Shown: positions 22,746 to 34,873 of the stretch, piece after piece
Layout: every line of letters starts with the position of its first letter
Numbering within the stretch: position 1 is the first letter of the stretch
NCBI GenBank assembly: GCA_002104905.1
Contig: MCFE01000002.1
Coordinates: forward strand, 62,001 to 126,000
Direction of reading: 5' to 3'
Length of the DNA stretch: 64,000 bases
From: Basidiobolus meristosporus CBS 931.73
Lineage: Eukaryota; Basidiobolomycota; Basidiobolomycetes; Basidiobolales; Basidiobolaceae
Notes under the pieces: model-generated
The model's database searches: none
What the model was told of the DNA's origin: nothing
The model's input: the letters and a program-made list of their open reading frames with translations, nothing else
Translations under genes and position numbers: made by a program

Positions 22746-24605
22746 CTAATGGCCTTTAATAAGGATGTAAGATTCCCTCGGTCTTACAGCCAATTTGATG
22801 CTTTGACGGTCTGTATCATACGCCGGAGGAAGTTTCTCAAGGCTATATTTCTGGAAGAACATACATAAGAAAATCTTGATCTCAAGTGTCGCCAACCTCT
22901 GACCAATGCACTGTCTATGACCTCCACCTAGATTGATGAATAAATGTTAAATCAAACCGTAGTACGCAAAACCAAAATCCTTACCAAAAGGCAAATAAGC
23001 CCCTTTTCTAAGAGCTTCACTTGCTTTGCTCTCACGAAAGCCCCCATCTTCGTCGATAGAGTCTAACCAGCGCTCTGGGATTATCTCGTTGGGGTTGTCC
23101 CAGAATTCTTCGTCGTAATGAAGAACCGAGGTCGGAACCATGACCGATGTCCCTTGGGGAATTCGCATTCCATTCAGAACGGTATCTTGCGTTACTGTCC
23201 TTCCAAATGCGTTGACAGTAAAAGTCATTCTCATGATTTCCTTAAACACACTGTCCAAGTATGGCATAGACCCTGGTTGGATATCATCATAAGATGGATT
23301 TCCGGTTTTTCCAACAACCTGGAAGATCTCTTCCTGCAATTTGGATTGAATTCGCTGATTGTGTGAGATGAACTTCATAGCCCACTAAATACAAGGCAAA
23401 TTTTCATTAACTAGACTGGTTTGTGGAGTATACTCTGAATTGTAGTCCTTACGGCTAGCGTTGCTGCAGTAGTGGCATATCCAAACAGTATACCGATCAT
23501 TTCGTCCCTCACTTCTTGTGAGGTCAGTTTTTCCCTCGAGTTGCTGATCAAGGCGACCACATTTTTCGAGGCAGCCAAAACTTCAGGGGAGTCTTCGTTC
23601 TCTTTTGACGAGGTTAAAGCAAAGTATTTCTTTTGCACATCCTCAATAAGTTCATCGATGAAATTTAGTGCCCAGTCGATTTGACCAGAACGGCCCACAA
23701 TTTTCTCTAGCAAATCGCCAGTAACCATTCGCTTCGTTATATCTTTAAAGAGGATGTGTATGGCGTTCATGAGGTCTTGCTCCTTAGAGCCCATCATTTC
23801 GTGGCCATTCACCAAGTTAAATTGATATCCAAACGCAAAATCGCCCAGGATCTCCAATGAGTATAGTTCGAAATCTCTTTGAACTTCGTATGGCGCTTTC
23901 GTGGCACATTGCTCCCATTTCGCAAGTAAGTGCTCTACTGTGGATGTTACTTTTGGTACGCACAATCTCATTCTCTGTGGTGACATCGTTGGGGATAAGA
24001 TACGATGATGCCTTTTCCACTGCTCCCCTAGATGAAGATATTCAGCGACCTGGATTTTGCGCAAGCACTCTGTCAACCACTTACCTTTGATAGCTACTAA
24101 TGTGTTTGGAACGATAGGCGCGAAGATCCTCCCAAAGAACTTATCATTGTCAAAAATCTCTGGCTATTCAGAGTCCCACATTAATACAGCTTTCTAGTCT
24201 GATCAAGTAGAGTGCTTACTTGTCGAAGGATCGTACGGATAGCCTCTATGTCTGTCACGAAAACTATATGGTTTGTTCCCAGAAATAGTTGGAACACTCC
24301 ACCATATTCCTTTTTCATGGCGCACCACGCTTTGTGCATCGTTCCATGTCTGAGCATTGTTTGCCGAAGATTACCAAAGAGGAAATCTGGAGCAGGGCCT
24401 GGGATTCCTGGTAGATAATGGGATCAGTGCCACTTCAAAGATATGAATCGATGAATGTGAATGTACCGGATAAAGGTGTAAAATATTTCTTTTTGGTAGA
24501 AAAATAAACAGGGAGGAAAATCGTTAGGATGCATAGTAGGGCTAGAGTGGTGAATTTCAGCGGATCGAGCCAAAGGTAAGAAAATAACGATCTTAGTGCT
24601 GACAT
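22746..24605 (-). CDS. Cytochrome P450 monooxygenase
   Basis: Six exons (24605-24467, 24407-24220, 24163-24085, 24027-23453, 23384-22985, 22927-22746; introns 56-68 nt) encode 520 aa. An N-terminal membrane anchor (about residues 14-36) precedes the Pro-rich hinge IPGPAP. The I-helix oxygen-activation motif reads FGYATTAATL, split by an intron before WAMKFI; ExxR is EIMR near residue 376; the PERF-like element is PERWLD; the heme loop is FGGGHRQCIGQRL with the ligand Cys near residue 467. It is an ER-bound microsomal enzyme using NADPH-P450 reductase; its substrate and CYP family cannot be told by eye. The frame is open further upstream to another ATG at 24791, but the anchor directly after 24605 and a TATA box at 24655-24661 favour the shorter start. 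Confidence 0.92.
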
Positions 24606-26552
24606 TTGAGGGTTGGAAGGGGGAAAGTATGATATATCCGTTCGAATGACAATGTTATATAGATGTGCAGAGCTCTGTGTAGATAGATATCGGTGACTGG
24701 ATGTGGGGTCTACATCGAACCCAATATGGTAGATTCTCATATCTGGTGCAGATGAAACAGGAGAAGCAAGAGCAAGACTAATCAAGGCCATAGCCCCAAG
24801 ACACTCCCCTTATTCCTAAGGATACCACCATCATCCCTTAATTTCTGCCAGTACAAGTCGAATACCAATCATGGCAAATTTATGGGAATTTCTGTGGAGA
24901 GATGGCCCAACTGTTCAGTCTTTCATTCCAATCAGGTTTTTACTTTTATGGATGTCTCCGCTCATTAATCCGTGCGCTTTGCTCCTGACTCAGTTAAAGA
25001 CACCCTTTCGCACCTTGGATTTCCAATAGAAATATCAGAACGTTAGCAAGTACCACGCTGCGGAGCTAATTTCTCCGGCAGATGGTTACGTTCGCGTAAA
25101 CATGGTCGTTCTAAACCTTCCATTACTCCGGGCTTCAATATGCTGTACGTGCTTGAAGTACTGTGGGCCTTTTACTGAAAAGCCAACCTAATTGACATTT
25201 TAAGGTCTCAAATTTATGCCTTAGTCTCTAAAAAAGCACTAATTATAGTACAATATGTCCCCTTAGTAGAAGAGCATTTGAAGCATGTGCATATTATTAG
25301 GAAATGCAACGAACCTCCACCGAAATGCTTATGTAGGAAAGCGGGCCTTTCAAAAGTCTGATTTTGTTATCATTAAATTTGGTGGCATGTACAAAGACCA
25401 CTAATCTCGCCACTGTTTCAGGGGTATTCTTGAGATCTCATCCAGGCACCCTAGGATGCACAAACCATACAATAAGAAAAGGAAAACCCTCGGCTCTAGT
25501 GAATAGGAGTGCTCAGAGAATGTAGTAGAGAATGGTAATGAAAGCAATGGATAGTACTCCAAGGAGTGGATGAATCTTATGAGCCAAAAAATGGAATCAT
25601 TATTGTGAGGCATGTGATGCTGAAATGCTGCATATTTGCAACGCTTTTATTATTCCAGACGGTCCTGCTCACATCAAGATTCTTAAACTGGCAGCGCAAA
25701 GCCATTTAAATGTTATAGCAACAAGAACACTATTGATTTTTTGACAAGAAATTTACCAGCCCTGGGTTAAAAACTTCAATCATTTCTTGAAATTTTCAGG
25801 TTCCACAAGCCTTCCATGTACTGGCATATCGACGCTTCTTAAAAGCTATATTTGAATGCATTTCTTACACACAGCAATAAGAGATTATGAACTAAGGAGT
25901 CAGTGACGGGATAGTTCCAAGTATGCACATATTTTCCCTACTTCACAGAACCCCAATAATTCTATGCTTGCGTTTCTAAATTCAGTCACGCCTACTGCTA
26001 TGGACACACGGAAAAGTTAACCATACGCGATGCCTTCTGTATCCCCAAAGTTTGCTTTGGATTCGTCGTAAAACACCGAAGGCGGCGATGGCTCAAAATT
26101 AAACCCCCTTTGAAAAACCGATGGTTATAACCAAACGCTGGAACACATGAAGACTTTCCTAACTTTTTCGTACAAAAGACAGAGCAAACTTTAGGTACCT
26201 TTTCTAAATTAAGTTGAACCGTGATTGCCAAAAATGTGTATGGAATTTGAGCAACCTAAAACAGATATGCACTTGATTTACCAATCGTTTACCAAATTTA
26301 TTGGTGGCTAATCAATTCGACGGATTTGTCATGCTCGTAACTGAAATGGCTCAAAACAATCCATCTTGCCCAATCTAACCTCTTGCTAGTAAGGAAGAAA
26401 CACTTCGTATATCCCCAACATAAACATGAATGCCAGATGTTCACAAGCAAAATGAAGCTAAAGCTGGACTTTGGCACTTTATATAGATGATCTCATCAAA
26501 TTGGCGTTCTATGTAATATTCTTCTGCTTCCGTTCGTGGTTCAAAATAGGCA
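24606..26552. other. Intergenic, no gene supported
   Basis: Almost 2 kb between the thiamine pyrophosphokinase 3' end and the P450 start. A minus-strand frame at 25998-26231 has a basic, vaguely ribosomal-looking composition but starts with TTG and has no family match that I can name. The rest looks non-coding. Confidence 0.45.
24655..24661 (-). promoter_or_regulatory. TATA box of P450 gene
   Basis: TATATAA on the minus strand lies about 50 bp upstream of the chosen P450 start (24605) and inside the longer alternative reading frame. This supports the shorter protein. Confidence 0.5.
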
Positions 26553-27668
26553 TTACTCGGAATCGGTACTTTTCAGCTCGATAGTCCAAACAACTGGCTT
26601 GTTTGTTTCTACTTTTATAATATGACTATCGATTATATTAGAGGTACTGACTAAACCCCCAAATTCAGTAACAGTTTGGTCTAAATGGTTCAATCTAGTT
26701 AACGAGGATTTCCCGGGAAAGTGGCGATTTAAATGCTTACCAAGATTCCACCTTAACCCTTCTGTAGTAAGAACGGTCTTTTCAAAACCAATAGGCAGCA
26801 AACCACAGGTAGGTCCCTCGATTTCTCGATTGCAAATTATCTCGTGTTTTCCCTGGATTGAAATTTAACATCTGGATTTTTGACAGTATTCAGTGGAGCC
26901 TAACCTTGTCCAGCAAAAAGGTAGAGCTGTCGTCAGATATAAGATACACTTTTCTCTCATCTTTAAGCATATGGAGCATCTGAATACTGGACATCGTTTG
27001 ATCGAACCGCCCTCCTATAGCGCCCATTCCAACAATATCATACTTGGATGATGAAAAGAAGTGGTTAGTGGGGAAGGGGGGTTGAACTCTAACATATTAG
27101 AAAAGTTGAATTACCGGTGTTTCGTTGGGTCTTTCCAACTCCCTCTCCCTTACTATGTTCACGCATTTGGTAAAGTCAGTACTGTATTGGTCCTCAACTT
27201 TCTTGATTGTTACACCCTGTCGAACAAAGATTAAGTCAAGTAGCTCCACTTTTGGATTCACGATGAACCTACCTTTTTCTCGTAGAACTCTTTAACTTCA
27301 GGTCTAATGGAATCAAAATCACCCACAACGTAGTCCGGTATATATCTATAGTTCGATGTCAGTGAGCCAATCTACTGCAGTGAAGGGGGTGAAATGTAAT
27401 AACCATACTTTTCCAAATCTTCAGTACCGGAGAAGGCATCGTGTAAACGATTGGTACCGCCATCAGCACATAGGCGAATAGAGGCTGGAGAACGATAGAA
27501 TCAACTATCCGGATCTGTAAATAACTCGTGTTGAGAAGTATACATACCTCGCTTCCATATGTGCTTGAATATAGTATTCTTATGGGGGATGGGCTGATTC
27601 AGCACAACCACAGCAAAGGGTGGTAATTCGTTACAAAGAGGACTCTTGTGGGTGATAGTTTCAGTCAT
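26553..27668 (-). CDS. THI80: Thiamine pyrophosphokinase
   Basis: Six exons (27668-27548, 27484-27409, 27345-27273, 27216-27115, 27042-26905, 26852-26553; introns 52-72 nt) encode 269 aa. The enzyme moves a pyrophosphate from ATP to thiamine, making the cofactor thiamine diphosphate in the cytosol. Family blocks in order: AVVVLNQPIP, LCADGGTNRLHDA, YVVGDFDSIRPEV (the acidic metal/ATP site GDxDS), QYSTDFTKCV, GAIGGRFDQTMSSIQML, TCGLLPIG and TEGLRWNL near the C-terminus. All key residues are present. The start could also be the in-frame ATG at 27725; the ATG at 27668 gives the shorter, more usual N-terminus (MTETITHKS). Confidence 0.93.
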
Positions 27669-28358
27669 TTTTCTTGACAAGGAGTTGTACTGACAACGAA
27701 GCCCATTAATATACAACTTGAGCATGTTAACTGTTGCTTTGTGTATTTCAATCTTCAATCCATCAACCTATCAGATTCAATAACAGACTTATATACAGTA
27801 TACATTAATAATCCTGTTTAAATCCTGTTTATCCAAAAAGGACTACTTTCTGCCACGCAATGTGTAGATTCCACTTATAGTAGCTAAGAATGGTCTAGAT
27901 TAGATTGTCGATCTGCATGGCGATGTACATCGCCTTAATTCAAGCACAGGGAGGATGATACAGTAGGCTATATATATGAATATAGCAACTGCAAATAGCT
28001 GAAACAATGAAAATACTCATAATGAAGTGTATGTACTATGCCAGCATTGATTATGTACGTTGGCATCATTCATTTGCTTGATTGAGTTTTGGCTTGGTTT
28101 TGTACCATCAATCCCTTGAATTTAGATCACTCACAGGGCCCGTTGTTCACTGCTTTATACGAGTTTTATTATAAATGCTTTTCGCAGTTCGCCGGCAATC
28201 CCAATTCATAATGAAGATTTTGTAATCAAAAGGTTTTCCTGAAAATGCTTGTGAATGGGAAAGTGGGATTGTGCATAATTGCTGAGCAAACACAAAGGGA
28301 AAGGTAAACGTAGCCTATATAGTTGAAAGGCCTCCATCAACAGATTGGCATTCAAGGT
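27669..28358. other. Intergenic, no gene seen
   Basis: About 690 bp hold the thiamine pyrophosphokinase promoter and the 3' UTR of TVP23. AT-rich, with nothing else recognised. Confidence 0.5.
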
Positions 28359-29095
28359 TTATCCTCTAAACATACGCCCAATGAAGTTGCTGCCAATCAT
28401 TCCTAAGATGCTAGAGTTGCCGCCCAAAGCGCTTGCAGCCATGCCACTCCATTTCTGCTTAGCATTCTTATCACACTTCATGTAGCCGATCAGATTGGCG
28501 CCGCTGAGAACAACCGCAACCGCGACGATTAGAAGCCACTGGAAATTGAAACGGATGATGGCGACCAGAGCAAGCAAAGCCCACACTACGGGTGTTGCAT
28601 AAAGAGAGTACCAGAATAAGCGAGAATCAACACCATTGATAGGCCTGGATTGCTAAAAATAAATGGTTGATCAGTTTGATGCGAAACAATTGTAAGAATA
28701 ATCCTAAGTGTGCCTACATCCCGATTTTCGAATACCCAGACATTACGACCGTCCTCTGCTACCTCGTTCCACCAACGTAGACCTACCAATAATCTACCGG
28801 TGACGTTTTTGACAGTCCAAAAGTCAAAGGCTAGGAGCAACACGGCTATGACAAATGTAAGAACGAAGCTGTTGGAGAAGAAGTTCGCTAACAGGTATAC
28901 TACAAGTGCAGCGATTCGAAACGCGAAATGAAAAACCAGCGCAACAGGATGACTTTTGATAGAGGCAATTATAAGTCACTCTCCGGAGATAAGGCCGGTA
29001 ATAATTCAAAAATACCTAGATTGCTTTAAGATTGAAGGCTGGGGCTCCGGTTGCTGTCCCTCGACATCAAGCGGTTGAAATGGTGATCCTGCCAT
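28359..29095 (-). CDS. TVP23: TVP23-family Golgi membrane protein
   Basis: Three exons (29095-29016, 28952-28718, 28652-28359; introns of 63 and 65 nt) encode 202 aa with about four membrane helices. Family marks are SHPVALVFHFAFR, FDFWTVKNVTGRLLVGLRWW, VWVFENRD, SRLFWYSLYATPVVWALL and NLIGYMKCDKNAKQKW. TVP23 (FAM18 in animals) sits in late Golgi vesicles and supports trafficking and retrograde sorting. An alternative start adds 15 residues: an ATG at 29207-29205 forms a one-codon exon, followed by a 67-nt intron (GTACAG..CATTAG) and an exon from 29137 that stays in frame. Confidence 0.92.
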
Positions 29096-29838
29096 GGGTG
29101 CAGCATCGGATAATAAAGTCTGGCGATCTATGTTTGACTAATGGAAAAGCTAAGTAAAAGACACTTTTAAGGGGAGATCTGAAGAACAATTGGGAGTACT
29201 GTACCATTTTGCAAGCTAACGGTAAACGAGCTCAAGAAGGGTAGTTTGCCGATGCAATATTCTCCAGCTACTAATCAATACGACGTGTAAGAAAATAATC
29301 AATCTTGCGCGAATAATCCAATTAAATTGCTTACAATTACACCAACTCTAAAATTTAATATCAGGTACATGGTATTCAAACAATCCAAGGCTGAGAAATG
29401 TTTATTTTAAGTAGTTTTTAAACCAATGGCTGATGCCCAACAAATTATAAACGTGGACGAAATCAAAATTTTATTGGCTTCTAATGACATCCCGGCTACT
29501 CACAAATGCGAAAACATATTCATCATCATTCAGCAGATCAGAGTTATCGTTGAAATAGAATTACATGCACGAATAGTGCCGAATTAACTCAAATATCGTG
29601 CAATTTGCATCACCATTGCGAAATTATTTGGGGTTCACATTTAGTGCGTATCTTCATTCAAATATGAGATTAACTTGTGCATACTTATGTGATGCTAAAT
29701 ATCGCTATAATTTATTTTAAGCATTAAAGTTAGATAGTGCTAAGCTAGATTTGCCGAGGTTCTACGTTCTATGATACAAGCCAAAAGATGTCATATAATA
29801 TGTGAGTGCTGCATAGAGCGAATATTTCAATTTGGCTC
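29096..29838. other. Intergenic between TVP23 and HMG-box gene
   Basis: It contains the promoter of TVP23, possibly its one-codon first exon (29205-29207), and the 3' UTR of the HMG-box gene. Otherwise AT-rich without recognised features. Confidence 0.45.
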
Positions 29839-30966
29839 CTAGTTGCTGTTCGAAGGGTTGATGATTTCGTCAAGAAACCTTTCAAATTGTTGAACATTGG
29901 CTTCGAAAATGGAGATTTTGGATTCATTTGAAGGATTTGGATGTTCCATGGGTTCAGGAAATGAATGAGCAATAGGCTCATATAACTTATACAGAGGTTC
30001 GACATCTCCATAATCTTGGCAGTACGGATGATCAGGCTTTGCACCCACACTACTACACAGTTCTTTCACGCACTTCTGCATTGGTAATTCATCCACAGCC
30101 TCGGGATTTACATACTGTGAAAAGAGGTCTTGATCTTCGTGCTCAGCAACGCGCTTACTAAAATAACAGTAGTATCCTTCCATAGGAGTCAGGTTGATGC
30201 TCAGTGCATTACGATGGTCATGATTCAAGTCTGCGTTCTTCTCTACAATGGCTGGATGGTCAATATTCAAAAAGCTGCACGAATGATCCTCTTCAAAATA
30301 AGCTTCTGGAAGTTCCCAGTTTGGTTCTGTCGGAAATGAACCAACTGCTTGTTTCTCCTCAGTATGATACAAAGTGTTCGAATAGAATGGTACTGAGAGA
30401 TGTTCATCTGCCGAGCCTCCGAAAGTCAAGTAATCTTCCTTTATCTTTTGTGGACTGGCAGTTTCTTCAGGAGAGGCCCTTCTCTGGCGCTTTCGAGGTG
30501 TGTATTTGTATCCAGGGTACTTCAATGCATGGTCTTTCTTTCCTTGTTCAGCTTTTTTTCGATAAAACTCTTTGGTGTCTTCTGTTTCGTTTCGCCACAT
30601 CTCCCCAACAATCTTGGAGACTTCCTTATTGTTAATACCTGGGTGAGCATCTAGGATGGATTTCTGTTTGTCCTTCCGGTATGTCATAAACGAATTGTTA
30701 GGGCGAGGGATTCTCTTCGAACTGCGCAGAGATTTTGTTTCTGAAGGCAACATTGGATTGTCATCGTGCTGAGTAGGTGAAGCAAAGGGCTGAGACGAAG
30801 TTGCGGTATACATCGGAACAGAGTGATATCCTTCAGACAAGAAGGTCATATTCAGGCGATTGTGCTCATCAATAATGTTCATCAGTCTTGACATTTGTTC
30901 AGGGGAGAGTGAGTTCTGGGGTCTGTGAAGTGTAGGTTTAAGTGTTAAATCACCTCGAGGATTCAT
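29839..30966 (-). CDS. HMG-box transcription factor, MATA/STE11-like
   Basis: A single exon of 375 aa. The HMG box spans about residues 85-155: RIPRPNNSFMTYRKDKQ, then NNKEVSKIVGEMWRNET, then FYRKKAEQGKKDHALKYP and GYKYTPRKRQRR. The pattern 'P-R-P-x-N-(A/S)-F-x-x-Y-R' with 'SxIxGxMW' and 'YPxYKYxPRK' is the MATA_HMG class found in fungal mating-type proteins and in Ste11/Prf1-type regulators of sexual development, which bind AT-rich DNA in the minor groove. The basic RKRQRR tail may serve as a nuclear signal. The remaining 220 residues are acidic and Asn/Ser/Pro-rich, fit for an activation domain. Its neighbours (TVP23, SYG1) are not the usual flanks of the Mucorales sex locus. Confidence 0.87.
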   Translation of the reverse strand: MNPRGDLTLKPTLHRPQNSLSPEQMSRLMNIIDEHNRLNMTFLSEGYHSVPMYTATSSQPFASPTQHDDNPMLPSETKSLRSSKRIPRPNNSFMTYRKDKQKSILDAHPGINNKEVSKIVGEMWRNETEDTKEFYRKKAEQGKKDHALKYPGYKYTPRKRQRRASPEETASPQKIKEDYLTFGGSADEHLSVPFYSNTLYHTEEKQAVGSFPTEPNWELPEAYFEEDHSCSFLNIDHPAIVEKNADLNHDHRNALSINLTPMEGYYCYFSKRVAEHEDQDLFSQYVNPEAVDELPMQKCVKELCSSVGAKPDHPYCQDYGDVEPLYKLYEPIAHSFPEPMEHPNPSNESKISIFEANVQQFERFLDEIINPSNSN

Positions 30967-31838
30967 AGTGGCAAGATTGATTCAAAGATGATGTCTCTTT
31001 GTAAGAGAATGAGGTAACCGAAACTATGTAAAAACTACGAGTGATGAGTCTCAAAAAATCTTTCGACTTAAATATAAGTCTCAGAAGTAGCCTGACAAAC
31101 TCGATAAAGCTAGTTTTGGATCGGCTCTCATACTCGAAAGCTATCATGTATGGATGAAAGAGCTTTCAGAACAGGCGAGTTACAGAAATTTATGATTATG
31201 GGCAATCCTTTGTTGGCTTCTCAAAATAGCACTGCAATTTACTAGATGCGACCAAGGTTCTTAGATCCGGAGTTTGCCAATTTGAAATGATCAAGCTTTG
31301 ACATGTCTATGATTTGGTTACCACTTGCCACTTATACCTATCCAATTGCTGTATAATGGATTGATTCTTTTAAATAGCAATGTAATGTCGTCACAGATGG
31401 GTATTTCGGTCCCATGGAGACAGTGGTGATTTTTTAGAAATACTGTAAAGATGTGCATTTGCCATTATTATAATATTTTTCATGATAATGGTAGATGGCT
31501 AGCTCTATCCGTATGGTAGACAAAGTCTGATGACAAAACAAGGTCAATTCTTAATTAATCTGAGACCATGGAAGAACATACTTGTACTATTTTGTAAATA
31601 CAAATACGCATGACTGATCAGAGTAGTGGGACAGTGGTTGATGCGTAATTTTACTACATATTTACGTGAAATTAAATGAATAGTGATTATCACACCAATC
31701 CAGGGGATGTCAAGAAGGATGCTATAGCAAATACACTCGGTATTTTCGTAAACAACGTCCTCGTTTGGGTATATTATATAGTTATAGAGTTGAGGGAAAT
31801 ACGAGATTACATATTATATTTAGCGGGCTATAGGTATG
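30967..31838. other. Intergenic between HMG-box and SYG1 genes
   Basis: About 870 bp. It should hold the HMG-box gene's promoter and the SYG1 3' UTR. A 72-codon plus-strand frame at 31676-31894 overlaps the SYG1 last exon in antisense and is not supported. Confidence 0.5.
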
Positions 31839-34800
31839 TTAATCATGAGGGGAGTGTGAAATATGGTTCGTCTGTTGGTCCTCTTTCGAATTAGTGTCGA
31901 TCAGGCCACGAACAATTACTTTCTCCGTGGTGTTGATCGCGAAGGGAAGTGGAACCTCTTTGATAGCCCGGAACTGACCTACGTTGTTTATATGCTGACA
32001 GCCAATTTAAAGTGAGTCCGGGGGGATGAAAGCTAGTTATAACCAATTGGGCTTACCTCGTTTTCCATTCGGAAGAAGTTCCATTGGAAACGTCTTGAAA
32101 AAAGTGGGCAGTTAGCTCGGCTATAGCAAATTATCATCGTCAACCTGTGTAATACCTATAAACTTCACCTAGAGCTAGGAAGAATGCTATTAGTCTTGGA
32201 TCCCATCCAGTACCCATGACTGTCTTTGAAGCAGTGGCAACCCACGAAAATCGAAGGAACAGATTTGAAACGATAGCAAAATAATAGGCCTAAATAAAAG
32301 AATAAAATCAATGATAGGAACATCAAATGCGCATTCTTGGAGAACTCACCCATTTCCATGAATACGACAACTCCTTGCGTAGGAACTTATGCCGATGGTT
32401 TGTTTCCATAAAGCCCCAATCCATTCGAATGTCCCACAGATATGTGTAGCATGATGCAAAAGTGGCGCAAACTATCCAGAGAACATGCGCTTGGGTAGAA
32501 CCTGTCGTGATAGCATGTGTGAGACGATACTCAATAGGAATTTTAAGTGTAAAGTAGCCAACCTTTAATCCGCGCACCAGCAGCAGCCCATAGAAGAATC
32601 ATTGACGAGATGTATTTTCCGGCATTGAGCAGATGAGGAAACGCGTCTCCACTATCTTTGTATCTCCTGAGACATTGAAGGAAGCGCCACCAAGCAGGTA
32701 AAGTAGGGATAAAGGTAGCTATCCAGTATGTGTGTATGTTGCATCTTGATTCGAGATCCTCCCATCCGCATGAATATGCACACGCCATCAGCTGCAGATT
32801 TATCAAAGTGTAGCCAAGACTGTTCAGTTCATCAGCGATGAAGAAATCACGGAAGTGAACAAAGTATAATGGGCTGGTTATGATTCGATACAAAGTGATA
32901 AGCAACCACCTCCTGGAGGTGTAGTAGAGAATTTTAAATGGACACAAGAAAATCAGAACCAAAGCACCGGTTAAAAGTAGTGGGTATGAATTGGGCCCGA
33001 TATAGTCTGGGAATGGATTGGAAAAGGTACAACTAGATATGTACGAGTACACCATGAAGAAAAAGGAGGGCAGCTTAGGATTTCCTTGAAGTTAGTGACA
33101 GCACTGAACGTATACAACAATGATGGCATTTACCTCCAGGAACTGGTGTCGGTGTAAATGATCCCTTGGGTCAAATTCAAAAATAAATTGATAATTTACA
33201 TTGTTTTTGGACCAAACAGAAACATTGATCCCAAATAAAGCCGCAAAAATGATTGGCAATAATAAACCGCCGTATATCTGTAAAGTTATCTCCACGTAAG
33301 GAATGGTCTTGCGAAACTCCGAGTCCATTGCTAGCGTGAGCAGAGTTAATCGTGATAATAATTGCTCAACCAATTTAAATACAAAGTACCCAGACTGACG
33401 GATCTAGCAAAGACAGGAAGCGAAAGTCCTATATACAATCCTGTTCGGAGTGCTGTTGAGTAGAAAGACTTGGGGCCGATTAATCTTTGGGCACTTGAAC
33501 AAGTACAAAACCGCATACTCTTTTCTTTAGATCAGGGATTCGTAAGCTATCCATTGCTTTTTTCCGCGAATCTCCATCGAAGATCTCTGTATACAGCGTC
33601 TAAAATCATGCCATTAAAGATGGATACTAGGAATTGTTTAGTGGCCACTCTTACTTCAGTTTGTGCTATGATCTTGTCCAGGACAGTAGATGCTACGAAA
33701 TTCCGGCGCTCTGCTTTGTGCATATAGAGTTTACTACATTTCCAGTTTGTTGTCTAATTCAATTCGTCAACATGATTGCTCGGCAGGTTGAAGATTTGGA
33801 CAAATACCTTCTCGAACTTCTTCAAAATCTTCATGAACCCGGTGTGGTTAAGAATCTTGAAGTATGCTGAGTGAATGATTGGGAATATTAACAAATCATA
33901 ATCCTCCCATTACCTTGTAGTTCTTTAACAACTCAACGCTACGATAGAATTCCAGCAGTGCCTTCTCTAACTTTTGCTTTAACTCCTTTTCATTGGCGGC
34001 AATCTCCTCCCGTCGCCTTTCAACCTCCTCCAAGTCAATTGGATCGTTATAAATAGAGTCACAATCACTACAATCATGATGGGACTTTTTCGCATCGTCG
34101 ATCCGATGGTATTTTGCAGGCTCAGTCGAGTTATGCGCACAACACTGTAATTGATCAAGATCAAAGATTTGTATCTCATACTTATTCCCTGCTGTACAAT
34201 AATCCTTACCTCCAGACCGGATATTGCTGCCTCAAGTACAAGCACCTGCTCTCTTAAAGCATAAAGCCGTTTAACTGCCTCCTTCTCTTTCTCTGTTCAA
34301 CAATATATGATTTAGATCAAATACAATGCGAGAAGGTCAATACATACCTTCATAAAACTGGCAAATCTTCTCCAATTCTTTATCCAACAAATCGAAAAAA
34401 CTGCGTTCCTCGGGGCTACGACGTGCTAGCTCAATCTGCAGCCTAGATGAACTTTCTACAAGGTTGTAAGGACTAATTCAGGAAAATAAAGAGATTCTGC
34501 TGTTACCGAAAGTCTCCGCCATATCTAGGGTATATGAGCCCATGCTCAAGGCATTGGTTGTCTTATATTTGAGAAACGGCATCTTTTCAAGGCTTTTAGA
34601 ACTTTTGTTCTGGGATGCTTGTGAGTTTCGGCGAAAAAGATTCCGAAGATTGGTGCTACTGGCATGGCGTCGGTCGATTGGGCGCTCTTTTGTGGGAGGG
34701 GGATACCGGGTTGGGCCAAGTACGGGAGAAAAAAGAATTGCAGACTTGTTTTTATCTAGAGGCCCCTGTTTCTCCTCGATGTGTCTAAGCGCCTTTTTCA

Positions 34801-34873
34801 AGGCCTTATAGTCGATGTACTTTTGCTTCCATTCTGGGACCGATTCAGTTTCAAGATATTTGGCAAACTTCAT
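31839..34873 (-). CDS. SYG1: SPX-EXS protein, SYG1/XPR1-type phosphate exporter/sensor
   Basis: Fourteen exons (34873-34507, 34455-34348, 34292-34210, 34144-33914, 33855-33808, 33753-33655, 33599-33519, 33468-33390, 33330-33134, 33073-32563, 32501-32350, 32289-32156, 32093-32057, 31994-31839) encode 760 aa, in phase throughout; introns are 50-65 nt. The SPX domain (about residues 1-280) starts MKFAKYLETESVPEWKQKYI and ends with YKILNHTGFMKILK, whose lysines form the known inositol-pyrophosphate site. After several membrane helices comes the EXS domain: FEFDPRDHLHRHQFLELP, WWRFLQCLRRYKDSGDAFPH, YTYLWDIRMDWG and YRRFQWNFFRMENEH. Human XPR1 exports phosphate; yeast Syg1 is linked to G-protein signalling. 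Exons of 37 and 48 nt are notably small. A TATA-like run lies about 55 bp upstream. Confidence 0.94.

Noticed and set aside
24467-24791. Longer P450 N-terminus starting at 24791
   Set aside because: The extra 62 residues precede the normal membrane anchor and overlap the TATA box at 24655-24661. The ATG at 24605 gives a standard P450 N-terminus.
25998-26231. Basic 77-codon minus-strand frame resembling a small ribosomal protein
   Set aside because: It starts with TTG, and no specific ribosomal family motif could be named. The opposite strand is equally basic, suggesting compositional chance.
31864-32013. Plus-strand frame with protein-like text around 31.9 kb
   Set aside because: It is antisense to the last SYG1 exon, whose product (INNVGQFRAIKEVPLPF) matches the SYG1 C-terminus.
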